NCBI GenBank assembly: GCA_002363635.1
Contig: DEWM01000092.1
Coordinates: forward strand, 1-7,737
Direction: 5' to 3'
DNA: 7,737 bases
Source of the DNA: Caryophanales bacterium UBA3210
GTDB lineage: Bacteria > Bacillota_I > Bacilli_A > RFN20 > CAG-449
Part shown: piece after piece, positions 1 to 5,880 of the stretch
Numbering within the stretch: the stretch's first letter is position 1
Layout: each line of letters begins with the position of its first letter
The notes under the pieces: model-generated
What the model was told of the DNA's origin: nothing
What the model saw: the letters and a program-made list of their open reading frames with translations, nothing else
Database searches by the model: none
Made by a program: the position numbers and the translations under genes

Positions 1-2038
1 ATTTAATATGCCAGCAGCAAATAAAACATACGTAGCACGTTGGACTGTTAATACATATACTGTTTCATTAAGTCAAAATATAAATAATGCAGGTAGTGTT
101 ACTGGTGCAGGAAAATATCATTTCAATGATTCCTTGACTATTACCGCAACAACAAAACCAGGCTATACATTTAATGGCTGGTATGATGGAGAAACACGAG
201 TATCTAATGAATTATCATATACATTTAATATGCCAGCAGCAAATAAAACATACGAAGCACGTTGGACTGCTAACACTAACACAGCTTATCATGTAGAACA
301 CTATTGGCAAAATATTGGAAATAATGATTATACATTGCATGAAACTGATAATAAAATAGGTACAACAGGTACATCAACAAATGCTGTTGCAAAGAATTAT
401 ACAGGATTTACATCACCTACTTCAGTTGCACAAACAAGTATTAATGGTGATGGATCAACAGTTGTTAAGCTATACTATACAAGAAATGCATATACTGTTT
501 CATTAAGTAAAAATATAAATGGTGCAGGAACTGTTAATGTTACTGGTACAGGAACATATAAATATGTAGAACAAGTAACTGTTACCGCTACAACAAAGCA
601 AGGTTATACATTTGATGGTTGGTATGATGGTGTAACACAAGTATCTAATAAATTATCATATACATTTAATATGCCAGCAGCAAATAAATCGTATGAAGCA
701 CGTTGGTCTGCTAATACTAACACAGCTTATAAGGTAGAATACTATTGGCAAAATATTGAAGATAATGAATATACATTACATGAAACTGTTAATTTAACAG
801 GTACAACAGATACATTAACAAATGCTGTAGTAAAGGATTATACAGGATTTACATTGCTAACTTCATTTAACCAAGTAAATATTGAAGGTGATGGATCAAC
901 AGTTGTTAAGCTATACTATACAAGAAATACATATACTGTTGCATTAAGTAAAAATATAGATAATGCAGGTAATGTTACTGGTGCAGGAACATATAAATAT
1001 GGAGCACAAGTAAATATTAGAGCTACACAAAATGATGGTTATACATTTGTGGGCTGGTATGATGAAGAAAAAACACAAGTATATAGTCAAGCATCGCAAA
1101 CATTTAATATGCCTGCGGAAAATATAACATATACAGCTAAATATATAAATTATAAAAAAGATGGAAATAAAGTTTATTTTGGTACATATCCTCAAACTAA
1201 GGTTGAAGCAACAAATGAAAATGGATTATCATCAATAGAATTTGATACAAATACATGGACAAGTTACAACTATTATATTTCAAATAAACAATCTGATTAT
1301 ATGTACTACAAGGATGTAGATATAAATAAAGATGGTATTAATGATTATAGAGGAGTTTATTTCACTAAATATAGACCAGAATATTGTTATCAATCATCTT
1401 ATAATAGTACTGTTAATACATATAATAAACGCTATTCTACAAATACTATCTATTGGTTTAGATATGATCTAATAGAATGGAATATCTTAAAAGAAGAAGA
1501 TGGCAAAGCATTAATCTTAGCTAATTTAATATTAGATAGCCAAGAATATTATCCAAGAAGCTACATCAGCCAAGAATTTAAACATAATGGTGGTAATGGT
1601 TATGCTAATAATTATGCATTATCTGAAATTAGAAAGTTCTTAAATGAAGATTTCTATAATACTGCATTCAACGAGTTACAAAAGGCATTAATTGAAACCA
1701 TAACAGTAGATAATAGTGCATCCTCAACAGGTCAAAGTACAAATGAGTATGCTTGTGATGACACACGAGATAAAATGTTCTTGCTATCTTATAGTGAAGT
1801 AAATGATAGTAACTATGGATTGACTAATTTTTCAGTAAGAAAAGCTCAAGGCTCTGACTATGCTAAGTGTCAAGGTTTATATGTAAGTGCTAATAAGAAC
1901 AGTTATTGGTGGCTGCGTTCGCCTATGTACATTGATGCTGACAACGCTTATTACGTCATTGACGATGGCCGTATCTTCGATTACATGGTCGACTACACTT
2001 GCAGCGGCGTCCGTCCAGCTTGTTGGATTAAACTGTAA
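1..2038 (+). CDS. Repeat-rich surface/adhesin-like protein with C-terminal DUF6273-type domain (5' partial)
   Basis: The frame is open from base 2, and the first ATG (base 8) lies inside a repeat motif (FNMPAANKTY) that recurs downstream, so it is internal and the gene starts before the window. Counting residues from that ATG, three InlB B-repeat-like modules (about 16-91, 161-238, 308-381; hallmark GYTF.GWYD and TFNMPA.N) alternate with two MucBP-like modules (92-160, 239-307; hallmark WQNI...YTLHET...DGSTVVKLYYTRN). Residues ~388-676 resemble DUF6273: it begins NKVYFGTYPQTK, has LIEWNIL near the middle and ends WWLRSP (634-639)...GVRPACWIKL. An EF-hand-like loop (D438, N440, D442, D446) lies inside. 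These families are known from extracellular proteins, so a surface location and binding role are inferred. No LPXTG motif or membrane segment is visible; any signal or anchor must be N-terminal and outside the window. Ligand unknown. The last ~130 bp are compositionally foreign to the gene. Confidence 0.85.
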   Translation, partial: FNMPAANKTYVARWTVNTYTVSLSQNINNAGSVTGAGKYHFNDSLTITATTKPGYTFNGWYDGETRVSNELSYTFNMPAANKTYEARWTANTNTAYHVEHYWQNIGNNDYTLHETDNKIGTTGTSTNAVAKNYTGFTSPTSVAQTSINGDGSTVVKLYYTRNAYTVSLSKNINGAGTVNVTGTGTYKYVEQVTVTATTKQGYTFDGWYDGVTQVSNKLSYTFNMPAANKSYEARWSANTNTAYKVEYYWQNIEDNEYTLHETVNLTGTTDTLTNAVVKDYTGFTLLTSFNQVNIEGDGSTVVKLYYTRNTYTVALSKNIDNAGNVTGAGTYKYGAQVNIRATQNDGYTFVGWYDEEKTQVYSQASQTFNMPAENITYTAKYINYKKDGNKVYFGTYPQTKVEATNENGLSSIEFDTNTWTSYNYYISNKQSDYMYYKDVDINKDGINDYRGVYFTKYRPEYCYQSSYNSTVNTYNKRYSTNTIYWFRYDLIEWNILKEEDGKALILANLILDSQEYYPRSYISQEFKHNGGNGYANNYALSEIRKFLNEDFYNTAFNELQKALIETITVDNSASSTGQSTNEYACDDTRDKMFLLSYSEVNDSNYGLTNFSVRKAQGSDYAKCQGLYVSANKNSYWWLRSPMYIDADNAYYVIDDGRIFDYMVDYTCSGVRPACWIKL
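53..487 (+). repeat. Direct repeat copy 1 (InlB-B-like + MucBP-like module pair)
   Basis: This 435 bp unit encodes one InlB B-repeat-like module (53-280) plus one MucBP-like module (281-487). It is closely matched by the following unit at both DNA and protein level, for example the shared peptides SYTFNMPAANK, ANTNTAY, YYWQNI/HYWQNI and GDGSTVVKLYYTRN. The unit before base 53 survives only as the tail of another InlB-like module. Confidence 0.85.
488..928 (+). repeat. Direct repeat copy 2 (InlB-B-like + MucBP-like module pair)
   Basis: This 441 bp unit is the second copy of the paired module: InlB-like at 488-721 and MucBP-like at 722-928. It differs from copy 1 by two extra residues (VN inserted in the GTV.VTGTGTY stretch) and scattered substitutions. 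Long near-identical DNA stretches remain, such as around 661-690 against 219-248. Confidence 0.85.
929..1150 (+). repeat. Half repeat copy 3 (InlB-B-like module only)
   Basis: This is a third InlB B-repeat-like module (TYTVALSKNI...GYTFVGWYDEE...TFNMPAENITYTAKY) with no MucBP partner. It is more diverged than copies 1 and 2 and leads directly into the C-terminal domain, as is usual for the last module of such an array. Confidence 0.75.
1907..2035 (+). other. Candidate DGR-type variable region at the 3' end of the adhesin gene
   Basis: This segment runs from the WWLRSP codons to the last sense codon. Seen directly: by hand count 1911-2014 is 51% GC and 19% A, whereas sampled stretches of the same gene are 23% (1441-1500) and 32% (1801-1860) GC. 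Of the 34 codons at 1913-2014, 17 end in C, 13 in T, 4 in G and none in A. Known: in diversity-generating retroelements the variable region sits at the 3' end of a gene with a C-type-lectin-like C-terminus, and template AAY codons become NNY codons that cannot give stops. Inference: this segment was copied from a template repeat elsewhere. The final GC-rich stretch (about 2000-2020) would be the natural place for an IMH-like invariant end. No RT or template is in view, so an ordinary recombination tract or foreign segment remains possible. Confidence 0.5.
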
Positions 2039-2067
2039 TAATAGCACAATATAGCTAATTAAAGACT

Positions 2068-2107
2068 AAAAAAAGACTTAATTCAAAATGAGTTAGGTCT
2101 TTTTTTT
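2068..2107 (+). terminator. Rho-independent terminator of the adhesin gene
   Basis: Arms 2068-2081 (AAAAAAAGACTTAA) and 2093-2106 (TTAGGTCTTTTTTT) pair over 14 positions with one U-G wobble. The loop is 11 nt and the hairpin ends in an eight-T run (2100-2107). It starts 30 bp after the stop codon. The A-tract on the left arm means it may also act weakly on the opposite strand. Confidence 0.8.
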
Positions 2108-2117
2108 GCTAGAGCAT

Positions 2118-2151
2118 AAAAAATATCCGTAAGATTTACCTACGGATATTT
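2118..2151 (-). terminator. Rho-independent terminator of ackA
   Basis: A perfect 11-bp inverted repeat, AAATATCCGTA (2121-2131) and TACGGATATTT (2141-2151), encloses a 9-nt loop. Read on the minus strand it starts 6 bp after the ackA stop codon, and the stem runs into a T-rich tail (complement of the A run 2118-2123), as expected for intrinsic termination. Confidence 0.8.
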
Positions 2152-2156
2152 ATAAG

Positions 2157-3353
2157 CTATTTAATGTTTAATATAGAAACACAATCTCTAGCAATCATAA
2201 CTTCTTCATCAGTTGGAATAACTGCTACTTGGATTTTTGAGTCCTTTGTTGAGATTAAGCCTTCTTTACCAAATCTCATTTCTTGGTTTAGATCTTCTGA
2301 ATATTCAACACCTAATGCTTCTTTGATGTTGTCGAGAACTTTTGCTCTGTACATTGGAGCGTTTTCACCGACACCTGCAGAGAAGATAAGTAAATCACAA
2401 CCGCCGAGTCTTACATAGTATTGACCAATGTAGTCAGCAATTCTTCTTGCATATAATTGAATAGCAAGGATTGCTCTCTTATCGCCATTGTTTGCAGCAG
2501 CTTCAACGTCTCTAGTATCGTTTGAAACACCTGAAACCCCAAGAATACCTGATTTCTTATTTAATTCTTGGAAAACTTCTTCTGATGATTTACCAGTTAC
2601 TTTAACAATTTCATTAAATACTGATGGATCCATATCACCAGAACGTGTACCCATCATGATTCCTCCAAGTGGAGTTAAGCCCATTGATGTAGCAACACAT
2701 TTGCCATCTTTAACAGCTGTAATTGAAGCACCTGAACCAATGTGGCAAATAATCATTTTATTTTGTCCTGGTTTTAAATAAGATGCACCAGCTTGTGATA
2801 AGTATAAGTGTGAAGTACCGTGAGCACCATATCTTCTAATACCATATTTTTCATAGTATTCATAGTTGATAGGGAATAAGTAGTCTTGTGGTTCCATTGT
2901 CTGGTGGAATGCTGTATCGAATACTGCAATCTGACCAACGTTTGGTAATGCTTTCTTAAATGCTCTAAAGCCAATTAAGTGAGCAGCATTGTGTAATGGA
3001 GCAAGTGGTATTAATGATTCAATCTTCTTTTCTGTATCAGCGTTGAATTCAACAGAATGAGAGAAGTAAGAACCACCTTGAACAATACGGTGACCAATAC
3101 CTTTAATTTCATCTAATGATTTGACGATTCCTTCGTCTACTAATGCTTCGAGTAACATTTCTACTGCTAAAGCATGATCTGGGATAGAGCAAATTGTTTC
3201 AGTCTTTTCGCCGTTATACTTGTATGAGAAGATAGCGTCTTCGTGACCAATTCTTTCTGCAATACCTGAGCAGATTACTTTTTCTTCTGGCATTTCATAA
3301 AGCTTAAACTTTAATGAAGATGAGCCAGCATTTACTGCCATAATTTTTGCCAT
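2157..3353 (-). CDS. ackA: Acetate kinase
   Basis: Cytoplasmic ATP:acetate phosphotransferase (acetyl phosphate + ADP to acetate + ATP), the ATP-yielding last step of acetate fermentation. The 398-aa product has the usual family length. Visible motifs: N-terminal VNAGSSSLKF (7-16), GHRIVQGG (87-94, conserved Arg89), FDTAFHQT (145-152, Asp146), GAHGTSH (176-182, His178), MGTRSGD (234-240, Arg237) and the C-terminal DEEVMIARD (382-390). The family motif HLGNGAS reads HIGSGAS here (Ser207 where the Methanosarcina enzyme has Asn211), and the usual HRxxHGG has Gln92 for His. The start at 3353 is chosen because GGAGG on the minus strand (3365-3369) lies 11 nt upstream; the in-frame ATG at 3383 would place that site inside the coding region. 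Transcribed alone, convergent with the adhesin and divergent from glgB; no pta is adjacent. Propionate or butyrate kinase activity cannot be excluded. Confidence 0.95.
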   Translation of the reverse strand: MAKIMAVNAGSSSLKFKLYEMPEEKVICSGIAERIGHEDAIFSYKYNGEKTETICSIPDHALAVEMLLEALVDEGIVKSLDEIKGIGHRIVQGGSYFSHSVEFNADTEKKIESLIPLAPLHNAAHLIGFRAFKKALPNVGQIAVFDTAFHQTMEPQDYLFPINYEYYEKYGIRRYGAHGTSHLYLSQAGASYLKPGQNKMIICHIGSGASITAVKDGKCVATSMGLTPLGGIMMGTRSGDMDPSVFNEIVKVTGKSSEEVFQELNKKSGILGVSGVSNDTRDVEAAANNGDKRAILAIQLYARRIADYIGQYYVRLGGCDLLIFSAGVGENAPMYRAKVLDNIKEALGVEYSEDLNQEMRFGKEGLISTKDSKIQVAVIPTDEEVMIARDCVSILNIK

Positions 3354-3387
3354 AAATTTTCTTTCCTCCAAAAAATTTAACAAATTT

Positions 3388-3416
3388 ATTTTAAATTAAT
3401 TGGGTGATATATTCAA
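3388..3416 (-). promoter_or_regulatory. Candidate sigma-A promoter of ackA
   Basis: On the minus strand, TTGAAT (-35, complement of 3411-3416) and TAAAAT (-10, complement of 3388-3393) are separated by exactly 17 bp. Transcription would begin near 3381, giving a leader of about 28 nt that contains the GGAGG site. Each hexamer matches the consensus at four or five positions. The surrounding DNA is so AT-rich that chance matches are common. Confidence 0.5.
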
Positions 3417-3436
3417 CCTTTTAGATGAATTCATAG

Positions 3437-3448
3437 CATTACGTAATG
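3437..3448. promoter_or_regulatory. Perfect 12-bp palindrome upstream of ackA (candidate operator)
   Basis: CATTACGTAATG is a perfect palindrome located 21 bp upstream of the proposed ackA -35 box. A dimeric regulator site at this position could act as an activator site. It does not fit the catabolite-responsive element (cre) pattern and no regulator is identified. Confidence 0.3.
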
Positions 3449-3701
3449 TGTTTTAAACTCAAATAAAACTATTGTTGTTCTTTAATTTTAAAAATAGGAG
3501 TTATATTTGACTAAAATCTATATTTATAACAAAAAATAAAAATTATTTTAAGCTTTTATTTTTGTACTCAACGCATAATTTTTAAAAAGTTAATCTTGAC
3601 TCATATTTTAGATAATTTTGTAGTAAAAACTCTAAATATGAATTTGTTCGTTTATAGAGAAACCCTCTTAAAAAGAAAACAAAATTGAACTATTTATTTA
3701 A

Positions 3702-3729
3702 AATTGTTAATGTAACAAACGTAACAATT
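3702..3729. promoter_or_regulatory. Spaced inverted repeat with embedded GTAACAA direct repeats
   Basis: Arms AATTGTTA (3702-3709) and TAACAATT (3722-3729) are perfect complements separated by 12 bp, so the half-site centres are 20 bp apart, about two helical turns. GTAACAA also occurs twice in direct orientation (3712-3718 and 3721-3727), with a 9-bp period. It lies ~180 bp upstream of glgB. It looks like a regulator binding site, but AT-rich background weakens the case. Confidence 0.25.
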
Positions 3730-3866
3730 AATTATCAAAAAATGGCCGAAATATTTAAAAAAGTGTTATTTTTGAACAAATCAGTTAATTTTTGAGTTGA
3801 AATAGCCAAAATTCTCCTAAAAACAAAAAATATAATTGTAAAATTATATACTTTAATGAATCGTTT

Positions 3867-3875
3867 TGTTAAAAT
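3867..3875 (+). promoter_or_regulatory. Candidate extended -10 promoter of glgB
   Basis: TGTTAAAAT fits an extended -10 element (TGn followed by TAAAAT at 3870-3875). It is 37 nt upstream of the glgB start codon, giving a leader of ~30 nt. No good -35 box sits 16-18 bp upstream. Other -10-like hexamers at 3831-3836 (TATAAT) and 3847-3852 (TATACT) also lack a partner, so the assignment is tentative. Confidence 0.3.
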
Positions 3876-3911
3876 TATTACATATAAATAATGAATAATA
3901 GGAGGTAAGAT

Positions 3912-5870
3912 ATGGCTTACGGACTACTTTATGACTTTTTATACGGACAAACTATAGAAGCTTTTAATTATTTCGGCGCACACTTCTGTAGAATTGACGG
4001 ACAAGACGGAGTCATCTTTAGAGTTTATGCTCCAATGGCAAAAGCCGTATCACTAATCGGGGAATTCAACTCATGGGACCCAAGAGTCCATCAAATGAGT
4101 AGAGTCGAAGAAAGCGGTGTTTACGAAATCTTTGTCCCAGGAGTACAGCAATATCAATCATATAAGTATCATATCCTTACTTGTAATGATGAATGGGTTG
4201 ATAAAGCTGATCCATTTGCATTCTTAGCAGAATTAAAACCAGGCAGCTGCTCAAGAACATTTGAAATTAATAATTTTGCTTGGCACGATAATGATTGGCT
4301 AAAACAAAGAGATAGAAACTTTGATAAACCTGTTTCAATTTATGAAATGCATTTAGGTTCTTGGCTTGGTATGCGTGATGGTAGATATTTGTCTTACGAA
4401 GAAATTGCTGATTATTTAATTCCTTATATTAAAGACAATGGTTTTACTCATGTAGAATTTATGCCTTTAACTCAATATCCTTTTGATGGATCGTGGGGAT
4501 ATCAAGCAACTGGTTTCTACGCAGTTGATTCTAGATATGGAAATCCTTTCCAATTAATGAGTTTAGTCGATAGATTACACCAGGCTGGTATTGGGGTAAT
4601 TCTTGACTTTGTTGTTGTTCATTTTGCCACTGACCCATTTGGTCTATGCAAATTTGATGGCACAAATTTATATGAAGGACAAGGAACTAGTGAACGTTCT
4701 CAATGGGGTTCATACATGTTTGATTTAGGCAAAGATCCAGTTAGATCTTTCTTAATGTCCAGCGTCAACTATTTCATTTCATACTTCCATTTTGATGGCA
4801 TTAGATTTGATGCTATTTCAAACGTTATTTATTATGATGGAGATTCTTCTAGAGGAGAAAATTCATACGCGATTGAATTTATTAAGAGATTAAATGGCAA
4901 GATACATTTATTCCATCCAGATGTCATGTTAATTGCAGAAGATTCTTCTGCTTATTCAGGGGTCACTAGACCTCTTGAATATGGAGGACTTGGCTTTGAC
5001 TATAAGTGGGACTTAGGATGGATGAACGATACTCTTAAGTATTATGGTAAAGACCCTATTTATAGGAAATACCATCATCATCAATTAACTTTCTCAATGG
5101 CATATTTCTATTCAGATAATTTTATGCTTCCTTTATCTCATGATGAAGTAGTTCACGGTAAAGGAACTATCATCAATAAGATGTGGGGCAATTACGATCA
5201 GAAATTTGCACAAATTCGTAACTTATATACTTACCAATGGGCTCACCCTGGTAAGAAATTAAATTTCATGGGTAATGAACTTGGTTCATTTGATGAATGG
5301 AATGAAACTAAATCACTTCCTTGGAATTTAAAAACATTCCCAATTCACGATTCAGTTTCTCGTCTTGTCAGAGACTTGAACTTAATCTATAGAAGCGAAA
5401 AGGCTATGTATTTCGAAGAACATAATCCTAGCCACTTCCAATGGTTAATGGCAGATAATACAGAACAGTCTATTTATTGCTTCAAACGTACTGTTGGAGA
5501 TGAAACATTAGTCTTCCTCTTCAATATGACTCCATATTTCTATGGACAGTACGATATCGGTGTTGATGAACCAGGTGAATACATCGAAATCTTTAACTCT
5601 GATAAAGATGTATATCATGGTAATAACCAATATAATGGCGCTCCACTATGGACACAAGAAAGCTGGTGTTTCAACCAAAGATATAAACTTACTATAAAGA
5701 TTGCTTCATTCGGGGCTATGATCTTTAAACATGTGAAACCACATGAAGAACCTGTTAAGCAGGTAGAAACAGTTTCTACTGAAAAAGTAGAAGAAGTTAT
5801 AGCAGAAAAAAATGTAACTGCAAAAAAGAAAACAGTTACTAGATCTAAAAAATCTAACAAGAAAAATTAA
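3912..5870 (+). CDS. glgB: 1,4-alpha-glucan (glycogen) branching enzyme
   Basis: Cytoplasmic GH13 enzyme that cuts an alpha-1,4 glucan chain and re-attaches it by an alpha-1,6 bond. The 652 residues comprise an N-terminal CBM48/E-set domain (~25-115, with VIFRVYAPMAKAVSLIGEFNSWD), the GH13 barrel (~140-500) and an all-beta C-terminal domain (~515-607). Catalytic blocks are intact: region I DFVVVHF (232-238), region II DGIRFDAIS (nucleophile Asp300), region III LIAEDSS (acid/base Glu343) and region IV LPLSHDEVVHGKG (His410, Asp411). IYEMHLGSW (143-151) and WGYQATGFYAVDSRYG (195-210) are branching-enzyme signatures. Residues ~608-652 form an unusual Glu/Lys-rich tail ending in basic residues (KKK, RSKKSNKKN). 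AGGAGG (3900-3905) lies 6 nt before the ATG. First gene of a glgB-glgP operon. The first ~230 bp are richer in GC than the rest. Confidence 0.95.
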   Translation: MAYGLLYDFLYGQTIEAFNYFGAHFCRIDGQDGVIFRVYAPMAKAVSLIGEFNSWDPRVHQMSRVEESGVYEIFVPGVQQYQSYKYHILTCNDEWVDKADPFAFLAELKPGSCSRTFEINNFAWHDNDWLKQRDRNFDKPVSIYEMHLGSWLGMRDGRYLSYEEIADYLIPYIKDNGFTHVEFMPLTQYPFDGSWGYQATGFYAVDSRYGNPFQLMSLVDRLHQAGIGVILDFVVVHFATDPFGLCKFDGTNLYEGQGTSERSQWGSYMFDLGKDPVRSFLMSSVNYFISYFHFDGIRFDAISNVIYYDGDSSRGENSYAIEFIKRLNGKIHLFHPDVMLIAEDSSAYSGVTRPLEYGGLGFDYKWDLGWMNDTLKYYGKDPIYRKYHHHQLTFSMAYFYSDNFMLPLSHDEVVHGKGTIINKMWGNYDQKFAQIRNLYTYQWAHPGKKLNFMGNELGSFDEWNETKSLPWNLKTFPIHDSVSRLVRDLNLIYRSEKAMYFEEHNPSHFQWLMADNTEQSIYCFKRTVGDETLVFLFNMTPYFYGQYDIGVDEPGEYIEIFNSDKDVYHGNNQYNGAPLWTQESWCFNQRYKLTIKIASFGAMIFKHVKPHEEPVKQVETVSTEKVEEVIAEKNVTAKKKTVTRSKKSNKKN

Positions 5871-5880
5871 GGAGGATAAA

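Larger units (their letters stand above)
3384..3911. other. AT-rich divergent intergenic region between ackA and glgB
   Basis: No convincing coding frame is present: stops are dense on both strands and no Shine-Dalgarno plus start pair leads a sustained reading frame. It holds the ackA promoter candidate, the 3437-3448 palindrome, an A/T-only hairpin (arms 3532-3541 and 3554-3563), the 3702-3729 inverted repeat and the glgB promoter candidate. I see no tRNA, rRNA or recognisable riboswitch. Confidence 0.7.

Noticed and set aside
8..10. ATG at base 8 as the true start of the adhesin gene
   Set aside because: The frame is open upstream (FN before the Met) and the Met is inside the recurring FNMPAANK motif; no Shine-Dalgarno or signal peptide follows. 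The gene is truncated by the window.
53..1150. CRISPR array or insertion sequence explanation for the repeats
   Set aside because: The repeats are ~435 bp, in frame and encode protein modules; there are no short regularly spaced repeats, terminal inverted repeats or transposase.
944..1195. Minus-strand open frame inside the repeat region
   Set aside because: It is Ile/Cys/Phe-rich, as expected from reading an AT-rich repeat backwards, and lies fully within the adhesin gene.
2068..2106. The hairpin after the adhesin stop as a DGR target-site cruciform
   Set aside because: It is A/T-dominated with a U-tract and fits an intrinsic terminator. Known DGR hairpins sit closer to the variable region and are GC-rich.
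2164..2974. Open frames on both strands overlapping ackA
   Set aside because: They overlap a clear ackA frame, show no family resemblance and lack ribosome binding sites; they are antisense or out-of-frame shadows.
3354..3383. Ten-residue N-terminal extension of AckA (start at 3383)
   Set aside because: It would put the GGAGG site inside the coding region, and the family N-terminus begins just before VNAGSSSLKF.
3532..3563. Hairpin AAAAATAAAA/TTTTATTTTT as a terminator or regulatory RNA element
   Set aside because: The stem is only A-T pairs in a very AT-rich spacer and there is no adjacent gene end for it to serve; chance is likely.
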